Below, piece after piece: positions 1-5,942 of a DNA stretch of 6,159 nucleotides. How positions within the stretch are numbered: position 1 is the first letter of the stretch; each line of letters starts with the position of its first letter. Source of the DNA: CAMCXT01 sp046302715. GTDB taxonomy: Bacteria > Bacteroidota > Bacteroidia > M30B66. The stretch spans positions 1-6,159 of the forward strand of contig JBKCHQ010000201.1 in the NCBI GenBank assembly GCA_046302715.1, read 5' to 3'. The notes below the pieces were generated by a model that saw only the letters and a program-made list of their open reading frames with translations, was not told the origin of the DNA and did no database searches. A program made the translations under genes and the position numbers.

Positions 1-1
1 C

Positions 2-346
2 AAGGCCAAGACCAAGACCCTGGAGGAGACCGAAAGGCAGGTCACGGTGCATTGCCGCTACCAAACGATTCCGGCGTCCTGGATACGCATTTGGAAGACC
101 ACCTACCTCATCGACCAAGCCACCGGCCATCGCAGCCCCCTGCTAACCCAGCTGGGGATCACCCTGTACCCCCACTTGACCCCCGTCAAGGCCAGATCCA
201 AAACCTTTTTTACGTTGGTTTTTGCCCCCCTACCCTCGGACTGCAAGGTCTTTGACCTGATTGAAGAAATCCCCGAGTCGGGGGGATTCAAAATTTACGA
301 TATCCCCCGTAACAAAAGCGACGTGTATCGGGTGGAAATTGTATAG
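2..346 (+). CDS. Conserved hypothetical protein, C-terminal 114 residues (5' end outside window)
   Basis: The frame is open from the left edge to a TAG at 344-346, so this is the 3' end of a longer gene. A GTG at 47 could serve as a start, but the 15 codons before it read as ordinary protein (lysine-rich, then LEETERQVTV), so I treat the gene as continuing beyond the edge. The visible part alternates polar and aromatic/hydrophobic residues, suggesting a beta-rich fold, and ends in FDLIEEIPESGGF and IPRNKSDVYRVEIV. From memory, such endings occur in uncharacterised Bacteroidota proteins, with a phrase close to 'FDL-EEIPE-GGF' followed by an 'I-RN--DVY-V' tail. No catalytic motif, signal peptide or membrane segment is visible, and I cannot assign a function. 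The gene is richer in G+C than the region after it and points towards the SDR gene at the other edge, which fits host flanking DNA. Confidence 0.72.
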   Translation, partial: KAKTKTLEETERQVTVHCRYQTIPASWIRIWKTTYLIDQATGHRSPLLTQLGITLYPHLTPVKARSKTFFTLVFAPLPSDCKVFDLIEEIPESGGFKIYDIPRNKSDVYRVEIV

Positions 347-374
347 TAACTGACTCCTAACCTTTAAAACATAA

Positions 375-640
375 CCCCTGAACAACCTTGATTTTATTGC
401 TAAACTATGCAAAGACCATTTGTACAACCCGAATTGTGAACATTTCGGAGGTGCCAAGCTCATCATTACCGACCCTGTCCCCGCTACCAATGAAATTTGT
501 GATTCCATTGCAAAAACATACCAAGTTAATCACAACACCAGTGCCTACTCAGTTTAATTAACATCGAATACATGGAGTATTCAGATTGGTATTTACCTTC
601 ACCAGAGAGGCTAAGATCAATTTTGGCAAAATCAATTTAA
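375..640 (+). pseudogene. Broken remnant of an unidentified protein-coding gene
   Basis: Two short frames on the + strand read like real protein but lack a proper gene structure. The first runs from just after a TAA at 372-374 to a TAA at 555-557 (about 60 codons, no ATG). It begins near LDFIAKLCKDHLYNPNCEHF and continues GGAKLIITDPVPATNEICDS and AYSV. The second is in a different frame, is open from 530, and has an ATG at 572 giving MEYSDWYLPSPERLRSILAK before a TAA at 638-640. A single frameshift around 540-557 would join them. The balanced amino-acid content in an otherwise AT-rich, stop-rich region is the reason for calling it coding. I do not recognise the family. The CxxxH and C-x-H spacing in the first piece might be metal binding, but this is weak. 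It could instead be two unrelated short ORFs arising by chance. Confidence 0.35.
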
Positions 641-889
641 TTTAAACAGGAAATTTGCAAATTTGTCTAGGGCGACTCAGCCAAACAATAACTATTAATG
701 GACCAGCAGAGTGTATGATGATTCAATATCTTGATTGTTTGATTTTAAAACAGGAAATGTGTAATTTAATGAAAAATCTTCAACTGGTCCGTTCGTAAGA
801 GCAATTAGGCCATTTTAAACTATTGAAAAATAATATGACTAGTCAACACTGTAGATTTTAAGGAAAAAAGTTTACGGATATTCCAAAGA

Positions 890-922
890 ATGGGTAGGGC
901 CTCCTTTGAACATACTACCCAT
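890..922 (-). terminator. Possible stem-loop terminator after the HNH gene
   Basis: ATGGGTAG (890-897) and CTACCCAT (915-922) form a perfect 8-bp inverted repeat with a 17-base loop, starting 20 bases beyond the HNH stop on the minus strand. No U-run follows directly on the minus-strand transcript. The nearest is six U's encoded by the A-run around 864-869. It is therefore a weak candidate intrinsic terminator for the operon, and it could be chance. Confidence 0.3.
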
Positions 923-942
923 AAATTTGTCCTTGTCTTTTG

Positions 943-1815
943 TTACCCACTGAAAATATACCTCCTATGGTATTCTAAATTCTCCAAATCGGGTTGGTTG
1001 GATGTGTTGCGTGGGGTGAATACCTCTGTTTCAGCAAAGGCATAAAAATACTCATCGATTCTACTGCCATTGAGTTTGGGCGATACTAGCAATTCGAAAT
1101 TGTCGGAGATGCTAATGGCACCCCGGTCCAAAGCCCAGTGGTGCATCTTACAAAGGGCAATTCCATTGGTGACGTGGTCCGCACCAAAATGCTGAATGGG
1201 TTTAATGTGGCAGGCGTCAATACCAATTAAGCTATCGCCCAAGCGAATAGATTGCTTGCAAATGGCGCACTGTCGTTCGTAACTGTCTAAAACATCCTCA
1301 ACAAACAAGCGACCTCTGCGCTGCTTTTGCTGCTCAAGTAAAGCGTACTGCTGCATTGTTGTCTCAAGCCCAATATCGCGCAAAATGTCTTCGTGGAAGG
1401 CTTCAGGCCAGTATGAATTCAACAATTGCCAAATAATATTCTTTGCATTGTCGGTATTTCGAAGAAATTGGTAAAAACCATTTTCGAATTGAGCACTTGC
1501 ATCGCTTGCTTCAGCTCTGGTAACTGCATCAGGATTTCGGATTTCATTTCGAATTAATGAGCATATCCATAAATTCTCGCTCCTTCCCAAATACACGAAA
1601 GGATATTCGGGTTTATAGCTTTTGGTATTCTTTAAACCATACTTGGCCAACAATTCTTTTAGAGGCTGTTCTATCTCCTTAAAAGTAAAATAATTCGCAT
1701 GCCCGTTGATCACATCGGCGATGCTGAGTAGCAAAAGTAGGGGTTTGTGCAACGAAATAACACTGCCTACCTTGTTTACTTTAATTTTAGCTACTTCTTC
1801 GTAGTAATTTATCAT
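943..1815 (-). CDS. HNH endonuclease with ScoMcrA-type sulfur-binding-like N-terminal domain (type IV restriction-like)
   Basis: A 290-aa protein, predicted to cut DNA that carries a backbone or base modification. Residues about 1-140 match my memory of the DNA sulfur-binding domain of ScoMcrA/COG3440 'phosphorothioated DNA-binding' endonucleases: HKPLLLLLSIAD (23-34), a PLKELLAKYG helix (51-60), then YKPEYPFVYL (67-76) and LW (82-83). A helical linker (about 150-180) leads to an HNH domain: C183-x2-C186, catalytic-type H203 in ACHIKP, N217, C222 and H225/H226, followed by LDRG (229-232). The paired cysteines and C222-x2-H225 fit a zinc-supported beta-beta-alpha-metal fold. I chose the ATG at 1815: it lies 19 bases after the helicase stop, has a GAAGGG 6 bases upstream, and the family start fits. 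The earlier ATG at 1863 would add an arginine/tryptophan-rich stretch overlapping the helicase frame. No modification genes are nearby, so the natural target is unknown. HNH assignment is firm; binding specificity is inferred. Confidence 0.88.
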   Translation of the reverse strand: MINYYEEVAKIKVNKVGSVISLHKPLLLLLSIADVINGHANYFTFKEIEQPLKELLAKYGLKNTKSYKPEYPFVYLGRSENLWICSLIRNEIRNPDAVTRAEASDASAQFENGFYQFLRNTDNAKNIIWQLLNSYWPEAFHEDILRDIGLETTMQQYALLEQQKQRRGRLFVEDVLDSYERQCAICKQSIRLGDSLIGIDACHIKPIQHFGADHVTNGIALCKMHHWALDRGAISISDNFELLVSPKLNGSRIDEYFYAFAETEVFTPRNTSNQPDLENLEYHRRYIFSG

Positions 1816-1821
1816 CAGATA

Positions 1822-1827
1822 CCCTTC
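1822..1827 (-). promoter_or_regulatory. Shine-Dalgarno-like GAAGGG supporting the HNH start at 1815
   Basis: On the minus strand GAAGGG lies 6 bases before the ATG at 1815. Good Shine-Dalgarno sequences are uncommon in Bacteroidota, so this is supporting rather than decisive evidence, but it favours the shorter 290-residue protein over the 306-residue one starting at 1863. Confidence 0.45.
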
Positions 1828-1834
1828 AATATAC

Positions 1835-4800
1835 TTACCCCACCGCCATCTTCTTTCCCTCATTCAATAACTCAGCCGGCGGAGCTATATCCATGCGCCA
1901 CGTTAAGCTCATGGGCTTATTGCCTTCGTGTTGGATGTAATGCAGCGGCCCACAAAACACAAAAGCCATCGTAAGGCCGTTCTCGTCGCGGGTGGCTTCG
2001 CGCACAAAGAGCAGGATTTCCTTTTTAATGTTGACCTGATTGATATACGATTGACCCACTGAGCTGTTTTCGGAGGTACTATTTTGGCTCTGCCAATGAA
2101 AGAGCTCCTCGCTAATGAAATAATCGTGGTACATCGTGCTAGGCTTAAAGCTGCCCTCGCTTTTATCGAGAGTTACAAACAGCAATTCCATGTTGGCGCG
2201 CGCAATCTTGTAACTGCCCTCGCGACTGCTCGCTTTACGTGTTAATGTGCTTTCACCGAGTGCTGCCAGAATTTGGTTCCGTGTATAGCGGCCATGCAAG
2301 CGCAGCGCCGAGGGCAAATGTCCGCTGTAATACTTCTCAACGGCCGTTAGTTGCTTGATGCGGTAATCAAGATACTCTACAATCTCGGCGCATAGATCAG
2401 CATTGGAGGTAATGGGCGATAAGGCCATTAAAAGCTGGTCGATTGTATCTACACCGGGTGCTGCATCAAACACATCGATGTACAGCATCAATAAAAACTG
2501 TTGGTTTGTGTGCGATGCTGTATCGCAGGTATTAGTGGAGATAAAACCACGAATAAATTCGAAATAACTTGTGCTGTCCGCACTCAGCCAGGTCGATCCA
2601 AGCATCTGCGCAATGCGTTTCTCTAAATCATTGGACTCAATGCTCAATCCGCTAGCGCGTTGCAGCAACTGGTACCACATGAATTTGGTCGCATAAATCT
2701 TATGCAGGCCAATTTCGGTCATATTGCAGAAATTCTCCAAACTGGCGCTGAGTGTATATTCAGTCTTGTAGCGCACAATGGCATTTACCAGCGTTTGCAG
2801 GCCACCCCGGTAAGCACGCGTAATGCTTTTAAGGATAATTTCTTTGGCTGTTCGCTCTAAGGTAATGGAGCAACCCAAGGGCAGATGCGGAAAGTCGTTC
2901 TCAATTTCTTCCTTCACCCGCGTATGTGTTTTGCCAAGCATGCCTCTAAACTTGTGTTCAAAGCTGTATTCGGCATGTTGTTGCCCCACAAAATCGAGCA
3001 CGGTAAGGCAGGGTTTGTCTTCGTGCAAGCGCAATCCGCGACCAAGCTGCTGCAAGAAAATGGTTAAACTCTCTGTTGGCCGCAAAAAGAGCAAGGTGTC
3101 GATCTCCGGAATGTCAACGCCTTCATTGAAGATATCGACCACAAAAAGGTAATTAAACGCCTTGGCCTTAAATCCTTGCAAAATGCTGTTGCGATCCGAT
3201 GCATTATCCGAAGTAAGGTACGCCGCCTTCAAGCCTTTCGAATTGAATTGGCTCGCCATAAAAACTGCATGCTTCTTCGACACACAAAAGCCCAATGAAC
3301 GCACCTGGTGGATGTCTTTGAGGTATTTATCGCAATTGCGCAGAATATCGCTAACACGGCGGTGGTCTTCACTGTATATGCGTTCGAGCTCGTCGATTTC
3401 GTATCGGCCACGTCGCCACGAAACGTTCGAAATATCGACCTGGTCGCTGATGCCAAAATACTGGAACGGACACAACAAGCCGCGGTTCAAGGCTTCGGGT
3501 AATCGAATCTCGGCCGAGATGCTGTGCCCAAAATACAGCGCAATATCGTTGCCGTCGTGGCGCTCGGGTGTGGCGGTTAATCCCAACAATATTTTGGGCT
3601 CGAAGCTATTCAGTAGTTTTTGATACGAATTAGCGGCACTGTGGTGTACTTCGTCGATGATAATGTAATCGTAATAATTCTTCGCCAGGCTTAACCGATC
3701 GATGCGGTTATTGAGCGTTTGAATCGAAACAAAGGCATGTTTGTAATCTTCGGGCTCGCGACCACCAAACCACAATGTACCGAAATCGTTATTTCGTAGT
3801 ACCTGTCTAAAGGTAAATCGGGCCTGCTTGAGAATCTCTTCACGGTGCGCCACAAAAAGGAAACGAGCCTGTGGATTGCTTTTTACATATTGTTTGAAAT
3901 CGAAGGCTGCCATCACCGTTTTGCCGGTACCGGTGGCAGCTACAATGAGGTTGCGCATTTCGCCACGCATACGGCTCAATTCAAGCTGATCGAGAATTTC
4001 TTTTTGGTAGGGGAAAGGGGAGATGTCGAAAAATCTGTTGGGGATATCGTCGTCGGATTTGCGAAAACCGGCATTCAAAGCCTCGAGCAATTTGGGCCGG
4101 TGCACCGCTGGATCGTACAACTCGAAATTGGGATCGTTCCAATACGTTTCGAACGTGCTGCGGCATTTGGTAATGATGTGCGGAATTTCCTGTTGCGTTA
4201 CTTTTATGTTCCACTCGAGCCCGTTGGTAAGTGCCGAGCGGCTCATGTTCGACGAGCCAATATAGCCTGTGTGAAAGCCCGTATTGCGTATAAACAGATA
4301 TGACTTGGCATGCAGGCGCTCGTGCTTGGTATTGTAGGATATTTTAAGCTGCACATTCGAATAACGGCTCAAGAAATCGATGGCCTTTACATCGGTGGCG
4401 CCCATGTATACCGTGCAAATAACACGAACCGTTTTACCTTCTTCCTGCAGTTTTTGCAATATCTGGTCGAACAGGCGTACCCCTTCGAATTTGATGAACG
4501 AAACCAGCCACCACACCTCGTCGGCGGTAAGCATCTCTTTGCGCAGTTCGCTTTCGAGACTAATACCGAGCTTACTGCCGGTAAACAGTTCCGATTCCGA
4601 TAAACCGGTAAAGGGAAAGACCTCGGCAAAAAAGCCATCCACATCGGCGTGATTGAAATATGCTTTCTTGAAGAAACCTTTCAGCAATTCGCCTTTCGGA
4701 TCAATGAGATCGGTTAGGAAATCGGCATCGTTGAGTTTATCGGAGATGAGTTTGATGAGTGCATTGGCGAGATCGATCATCTTGGCCTTAGCCAGTTCGT

Positions 4801-4978
4801 CGCGTTCCTCGGCAATTTGCTGAAAAGCTTGTTGGATGATACCCTGAAAGAAACGCCCGATAACCATGGGTCCGTCGGCCTTACCGAAAGACGTGCGCTG
4901 CTGCACCTCATCCTGAAGCGAACTTAGTTGCCTTTGCAACGATTGGGTAATGATTTGTTCGTAGAATCCTTCTTTCAT
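1835..4978 (-). CDS. PLD-like nuclease / DEAD-type superfamily 2 helicase with C-terminal DUF3427 region
   Basis: A 1047-aa cytoplasmic protein with three parts. The PLD-like part (about 140-290) has LVSFIKFEGVRL (158-169), H223-A-K225 and GSSN (241-244). The usual Asp six residues after the first His+2 is replaced (I230), so it is a partial HKD motif. The superfamily 2 helicase follows: PYQ (323-325), Walker A ATGTGKT (348-354), VAHREEIL (376-383), DEVH (442-445), LTATPERHDG (467-476), FNEGVDIPEID (617-627) and QQLGRGLR (643-650). All main motifs are intact, so ATP-driven DNA translocation is expected. The C-terminal region (about 850-1035), with FHWQSQ (960-965), ILLFVR (988-993) and PMSLTW (1022-1027), matches DUF3427, whose function I do not know to be settled. 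Length is normal for the family. I chose the ATG at 4978 because it overlaps the NUDIX stop as ATGA and begins the family-like MKEGFYEQI. A longer frame to 5113 adds 45 Cys/Arg-rich residues that are read-through of the NUDIX gene. Confidence 0.93.
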   Translation of the reverse strand: MKEGFYEQIITQSLQRQLSSLQDEVQQRTSFGKADGPMVIGRFFQGIIQQAFQQIAEERDELAKAKMIDLANALIKLISDKLNDADFLTDLIDPKGELLKGFFKKAYFNHADVDGFFAEVFPFTGLSESELFTGSKLGISLESELRKEMLTADEVWWLVSFIKFEGVRLFDQILQKLQEEGKTVRVICTVYMGATDVKAIDFLSRYSNVQLKISYNTKHERLHAKSYLFIRNTGFHTGYIGSSNMSRSALTNGLEWNIKVTQQEIPHIITKCRSTFETYWNDPNFELYDPAVHRPKLLEALNAGFRKSDDDIPNRFFDISPFPYQKEILDQLELSRMRGEMRNLIVAATGTGKTVMAAFDFKQYVKSNPQARFLFVAHREEILKQARFTFRQVLRNNDFGTLWFGGREPEDYKHAFVSIQTLNNRIDRLSLAKNYYDYIIIDEVHHSAANSYQKLLNSFEPKILLGLTATPERHDGNDIALYFGHSISAEIRLPEALNRGLLCPFQYFGISDQVDISNVSWRRGRYEIDELERIYSEDHRRVSDILRNCDKYLKDIHQVRSLGFCVSKKHAVFMASQFNSKGLKAAYLTSDNASDRNSILQGFKAKAFNYLFVVDIFNEGVDIPEIDTLLFLRPTESLTIFLQQLGRGLRLHEDKPCLTVLDFVGQQHAEYSFEHKFRGMLGKTHTRVKEEIENDFPHLPLGCSITLERTAKEIILKSITRAYRGGLQTLVNAIVRYKTEYTLSASLENFCNMTEIGLHKIYATKFMWYQLLQRASGLSIESNDLEKRIAQMLGSTWLSADSTSYFEFIRGFISTNTCDTASHTNQQFLLMLYIDVFDAAPGVDTIDQLLMALSPITSNADLCAEIVEYLDYRIKQLTAVEKYYSGHLPSALRLHGRYTRNQILAALGESTLTRKASSREGSYKIARANMELLFVTLDKSEGSFKPSTMYHDYFISEELFHWQSQNSTSENSSVGQSYINQVNIKKEILLFVREATRDENGLTMAFVFCGPLHYIQHEGNKPMSLTWRMDIAPPAELLNEGKKMAVG

Positions 4979-5379
4979 AGGTTTTGAATAACATCTTTCA
5001 CCACCGGCACATCGGCTGCAGCCCAATCTAATTCCAATAGGATATGCCGTTCCACCCAACGCAGCTCGGCATGTTCGCGAGACTGCAATTTCGTAACATC
5101 TTTTATGGTGCATCGGTAAGGGATAAGGCGTATAATTTTCTCGGGCGTGTATGCATAATCGTGTTCGGGCATGCGCTCCAGAATCTCGATTTCAACATTA
5201 AGCTCCTCTAGAATTTCGCGCATCAATGCAGGCTCCTCCGACTCACCCGGATCGATCTTGCCACCCGGAAACTCCCATTTCAAAGGTAAGGTCATGCTCA
5301 CGCTCCGTTTGGCGCAAAGTAATAGGCCGTTTTGTTCAATAACGGCGCAAACGACGAGGATGGGGGATGCGGGGGGCAT
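4975..5379 (-). CDS. NUDIX (MutT/NudG-like) nucleotide diphosphatase
   Basis: A 134-aa soluble enzyme expected to split nucleoside triphosphates into monophosphate and pyrophosphate, removing damaged or modified nucleotides from the pool. The Nudix box runs from G40 to V62 and has the required spacing: G40, E46, R54-E55, E58-E59. The metal-binding glutamates are all present. The penultimate position is N61 rather than the usual Gly. KWEFPGGKIDPGE (34-46) is typical of the MutT branch. Near the C-terminus the protein reads DWAAADVPVVKDV (118-130). From memory, MutT carries Asn in the matching 'PAN-P' base-recognition segment, while NudG-type pyrimidine enzymes carry Asp (PAD-P), so the substrate may not be 8-oxo-dGTP. 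The stop TGA (4977-4975) overlaps the helicase ATG, indicating translational coupling. The ATG at 5379 follows an A-rich leader (CAAAAATG), as usual for Bacteroidota. Family is certain; substrate is inferred. Confidence 0.93.
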   Translation of the reverse strand: MPPASPILVVCAVIEQNGLLLCAKRSVSMTLPLKWEFPGGKIDPGESEEPALMREILEELNVEIEILERMPEHDYAYTPEKIIRLIPYRCTIKDVTKLQSREHAELRWVERHILLELDWAAADVPVVKDVIQNL

Positions 5380-5427
5380 TTTTGCTATAGTGATAAATAT
5401 ATTATTGTTTCATTTTTCGTAATTAAA
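5380..5427 (-). promoter_or_regulatory. AT-rich leader before the NUDIX gene, possible weak promoter
   Basis: The 48 bases between the 93-aa gene and the NUDIX start are very AT-rich on the minus strand. They include TATATTTA (5394-5401), a partial match to the Bacteroidota -7 element TAnnTTTG, but no convincing -33 TTTG at the right distance. It may be an internal promoter, or only a translation-friendly A/T-rich leader inside one operon. Confidence 0.25.
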
Positions 5428-5709
5428 CTATAATCTCCCCCTTGCTACTCGATAGTACTGCGCTAAAAGCGCAATCTCATTCTCTTGCATATCGTGGTGT
5501 AAATACGAAACTTTTTGCATAAAGGTTTTTCCGCTTGTATTTTCTACAATATAAGTTGCTTTACAAAAATCGTCGGACTCCCCTGCAGAATACCCTTGTA
5601 AACTATTATCGCACGTGTCATGGATCCAAAGACATTTAAATTCGCCATTTTGTAGAATTGGGCGTTCAAATAAAAAATCGCGAAAATAAACTTGACGATA
5701 ATCTTGCAT
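5428..5709 (-). CDS. Hypothetical protein, 93 aa, first gene of the cassette
   Basis: A small acidic-to-neutral soluble protein without signal peptide or membrane segment. An in-frame TGA three codons upstream (5718-5716) confines the start to the ATG at 5709. It contains FRDFLFERPILQNGEFKCLW (9-28), three cysteines (26, 33, 49), histidines at 30, 71 and 72, and ends in ENEIALLAQYYRVARGRL (76-93), which should form a helix with a basic tail. Secondary-structure periodicity suggests mixed beta strands followed by a C-terminal helix. I do not recognise the family. Reasons to accept it as a gene are the natural amino-acid composition, the same strand as the NUDIX gene and the 48-base spacing to it. 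It is more AT-rich than the NUDIX and helicase genes, so it may have a separate origin. It may be a regulatory or accessory subunit of the cassette, or a truncated C-terminal fragment of a larger protein. Function is unknown. Confidence 0.55.
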   Translation of the reverse strand: MQDYRQVYFRDFLFERPILQNGEFKCLWIHDTCDNSLQGYSAGESDDFCKATYIVENTSGKTFMQKVSYLHHDMQENEIALLAQYYRVARGRL

Positions 5710-5786
5710 GAAAATTCATCTTGAGAAATTCCGGGGTCTAAGCCGAGGGGTTTTCGTTTAACATCAAAACTTTGTAGAAATCCCTC

Positions 5787-5817
5787 CAAAATACATCGAA
5801 GACAGGGGCTTGGTCAA
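5787..5817 (-). promoter_or_regulatory. Candidate Bacteroidota-type promoter for the four-gene operon
   Basis: On the minus strand, TTG (5817-5815) and TATTTTG (5793-5787) are separated by 21 bases. This approximates the Bacteroidota sigma-ABfr pattern of a TTTG near -33 and TAnnTTTG near -7. Transcription would start near 5780, leaving a leader of roughly 70 bases before the ATG at 5709. The -33 element overlaps the hairpin at 5806-5821, so a factor binding that palindrome could repress it. The match is imperfect: one T is missing in each element. Confidence 0.3.
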
Positions 5818-5821
5818 GCCC
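5806..5821. repeat. Short perfect palindromic hairpin GGGCTT-GGTC-AAGCCC
   Basis: A 6-bp GC-rich stem with a 4-base loop (extendable to 7 bp with a 2-base gap). On the + strand a run of only four T's occurs 8 bases later, so it is not a classic terminator. It overlaps the candidate -33 element of the cassette promoter, so an operator or attenuator role is possible. A near-repeat of its sequence (GACAGCTTGGGTCA, 5833-5846; compare GACAGGGGCTTGGTCA, 5801-5816) follows at once. Confidence 0.4.
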
Positions 5822-5855
5822 AGCCGCATTTTGACAGCTTGGGTCACTCTGGCAG

Positions 5856-5942
5856 CCACCACTACCTCCTACCCGCTCCTTATCCCTACCCCATCCTATC
5901 TCTCTTCTCCCTCTTCCTATCCCTTAAACCTTACCCCCCACC
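5856..5942. repeat. Strand-asymmetric pyrimidine-rich tract with degenerate CCTATCCC-like units
   Basis: The + strand has a single G (5875) in 87 bases, and none from 5876 to 5942. Degenerate units recur: CCTTATCCC (5878-5886), CCTATCTC (5895-5902) and CCTATCCC (5916-5923). On the minus strand this is a G/A-rich sequence just beyond, and slightly overlapping, the SDR stop codon, with several G-runs of three to six. It may be a decayed simple repeat, a G-quadruplex-prone 3' region or a junction scar. Confidence 0.5.

Larger units (their letters stand above)
347..942. other. AT-rich intergenic region with gene debris
   Basis: About 600 bases lie between the left-edge gene and the stop of the HNH gene, and no intact gene is visible in them. 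Composition shifts to AT-rich directly after the left gene. The region contains broken coding sequence (375-640), a 27-codon ATG frame at 715-798 (beginning MMIQYLDCLILKQEM) that I do not consider a proven gene, two imperfect copies of a 14-mer (AAACAGGAAATTTG at 644-657 and AAACAGGAAATGTG at 748-761), and an inverted repeat at 890-922. I found no transposase motif, tRNA or integrase site. Confidence 0.6.
5710..5930. other. Intergenic region between the 93-aa gene and the SDR gene
   Basis: No gene is supported in these 221 bases. They contain a candidate minus-strand promoter (5787-5817), a perfect hairpin (5806-5821) and a tract nearly free of G that runs on to the SDR stop. A minus-strand frame at 5544-5789 crosses the region but overlaps most of the 93-aa gene, has unbalanced composition in its middle, and is not called. 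Confidence 0.6.

Noticed and set aside
358..377. Resemblance between CCTTTAAAACATAACCCC on the left and CCCTTAAACCTTACCCCC near 5920-5937 as possible att or target-site repeats
   Set aside because: The match is low-complexity and has several mismatches; it is too weak to call an attachment site.
230..508. 92-codon minus frame crossing the left gene end
   Set aside because: It is antisense to the left-edge gene and to the protein-like remnant, and has no family features.
1816..1863. Longer HNH start at 1863 adding 16 residues
   Set aside because: The added segment overlaps the helicase 3' end, is Arg/Trp-rich, and the ATG at 1815 has a better upstream site and family-like start.
3845..4303. 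152-codon + strand frame inside the helicase gene, and similar long + frames such as 3162-3623
   Set aside because: They lie entirely antisense to conserved helicase motifs and have no recognisable protein features, so they are shadows.
4979..5113. 45-residue N-terminal extension of the helicase starting at the ATG at 5113
   Set aside because: It overlaps the NUDIX gene throughout, is Cys/Arg-rich unlike the family, and the ATG at 4978 gives a family-like start with an ATGA overlap.
5544..5789. 81-codon minus frame overlapping the 93-aa gene
   Set aside because: The 93-aa frame has more natural composition and correct spacing to the NUDIX gene. Both cannot easily be real, though the choice is not certain.
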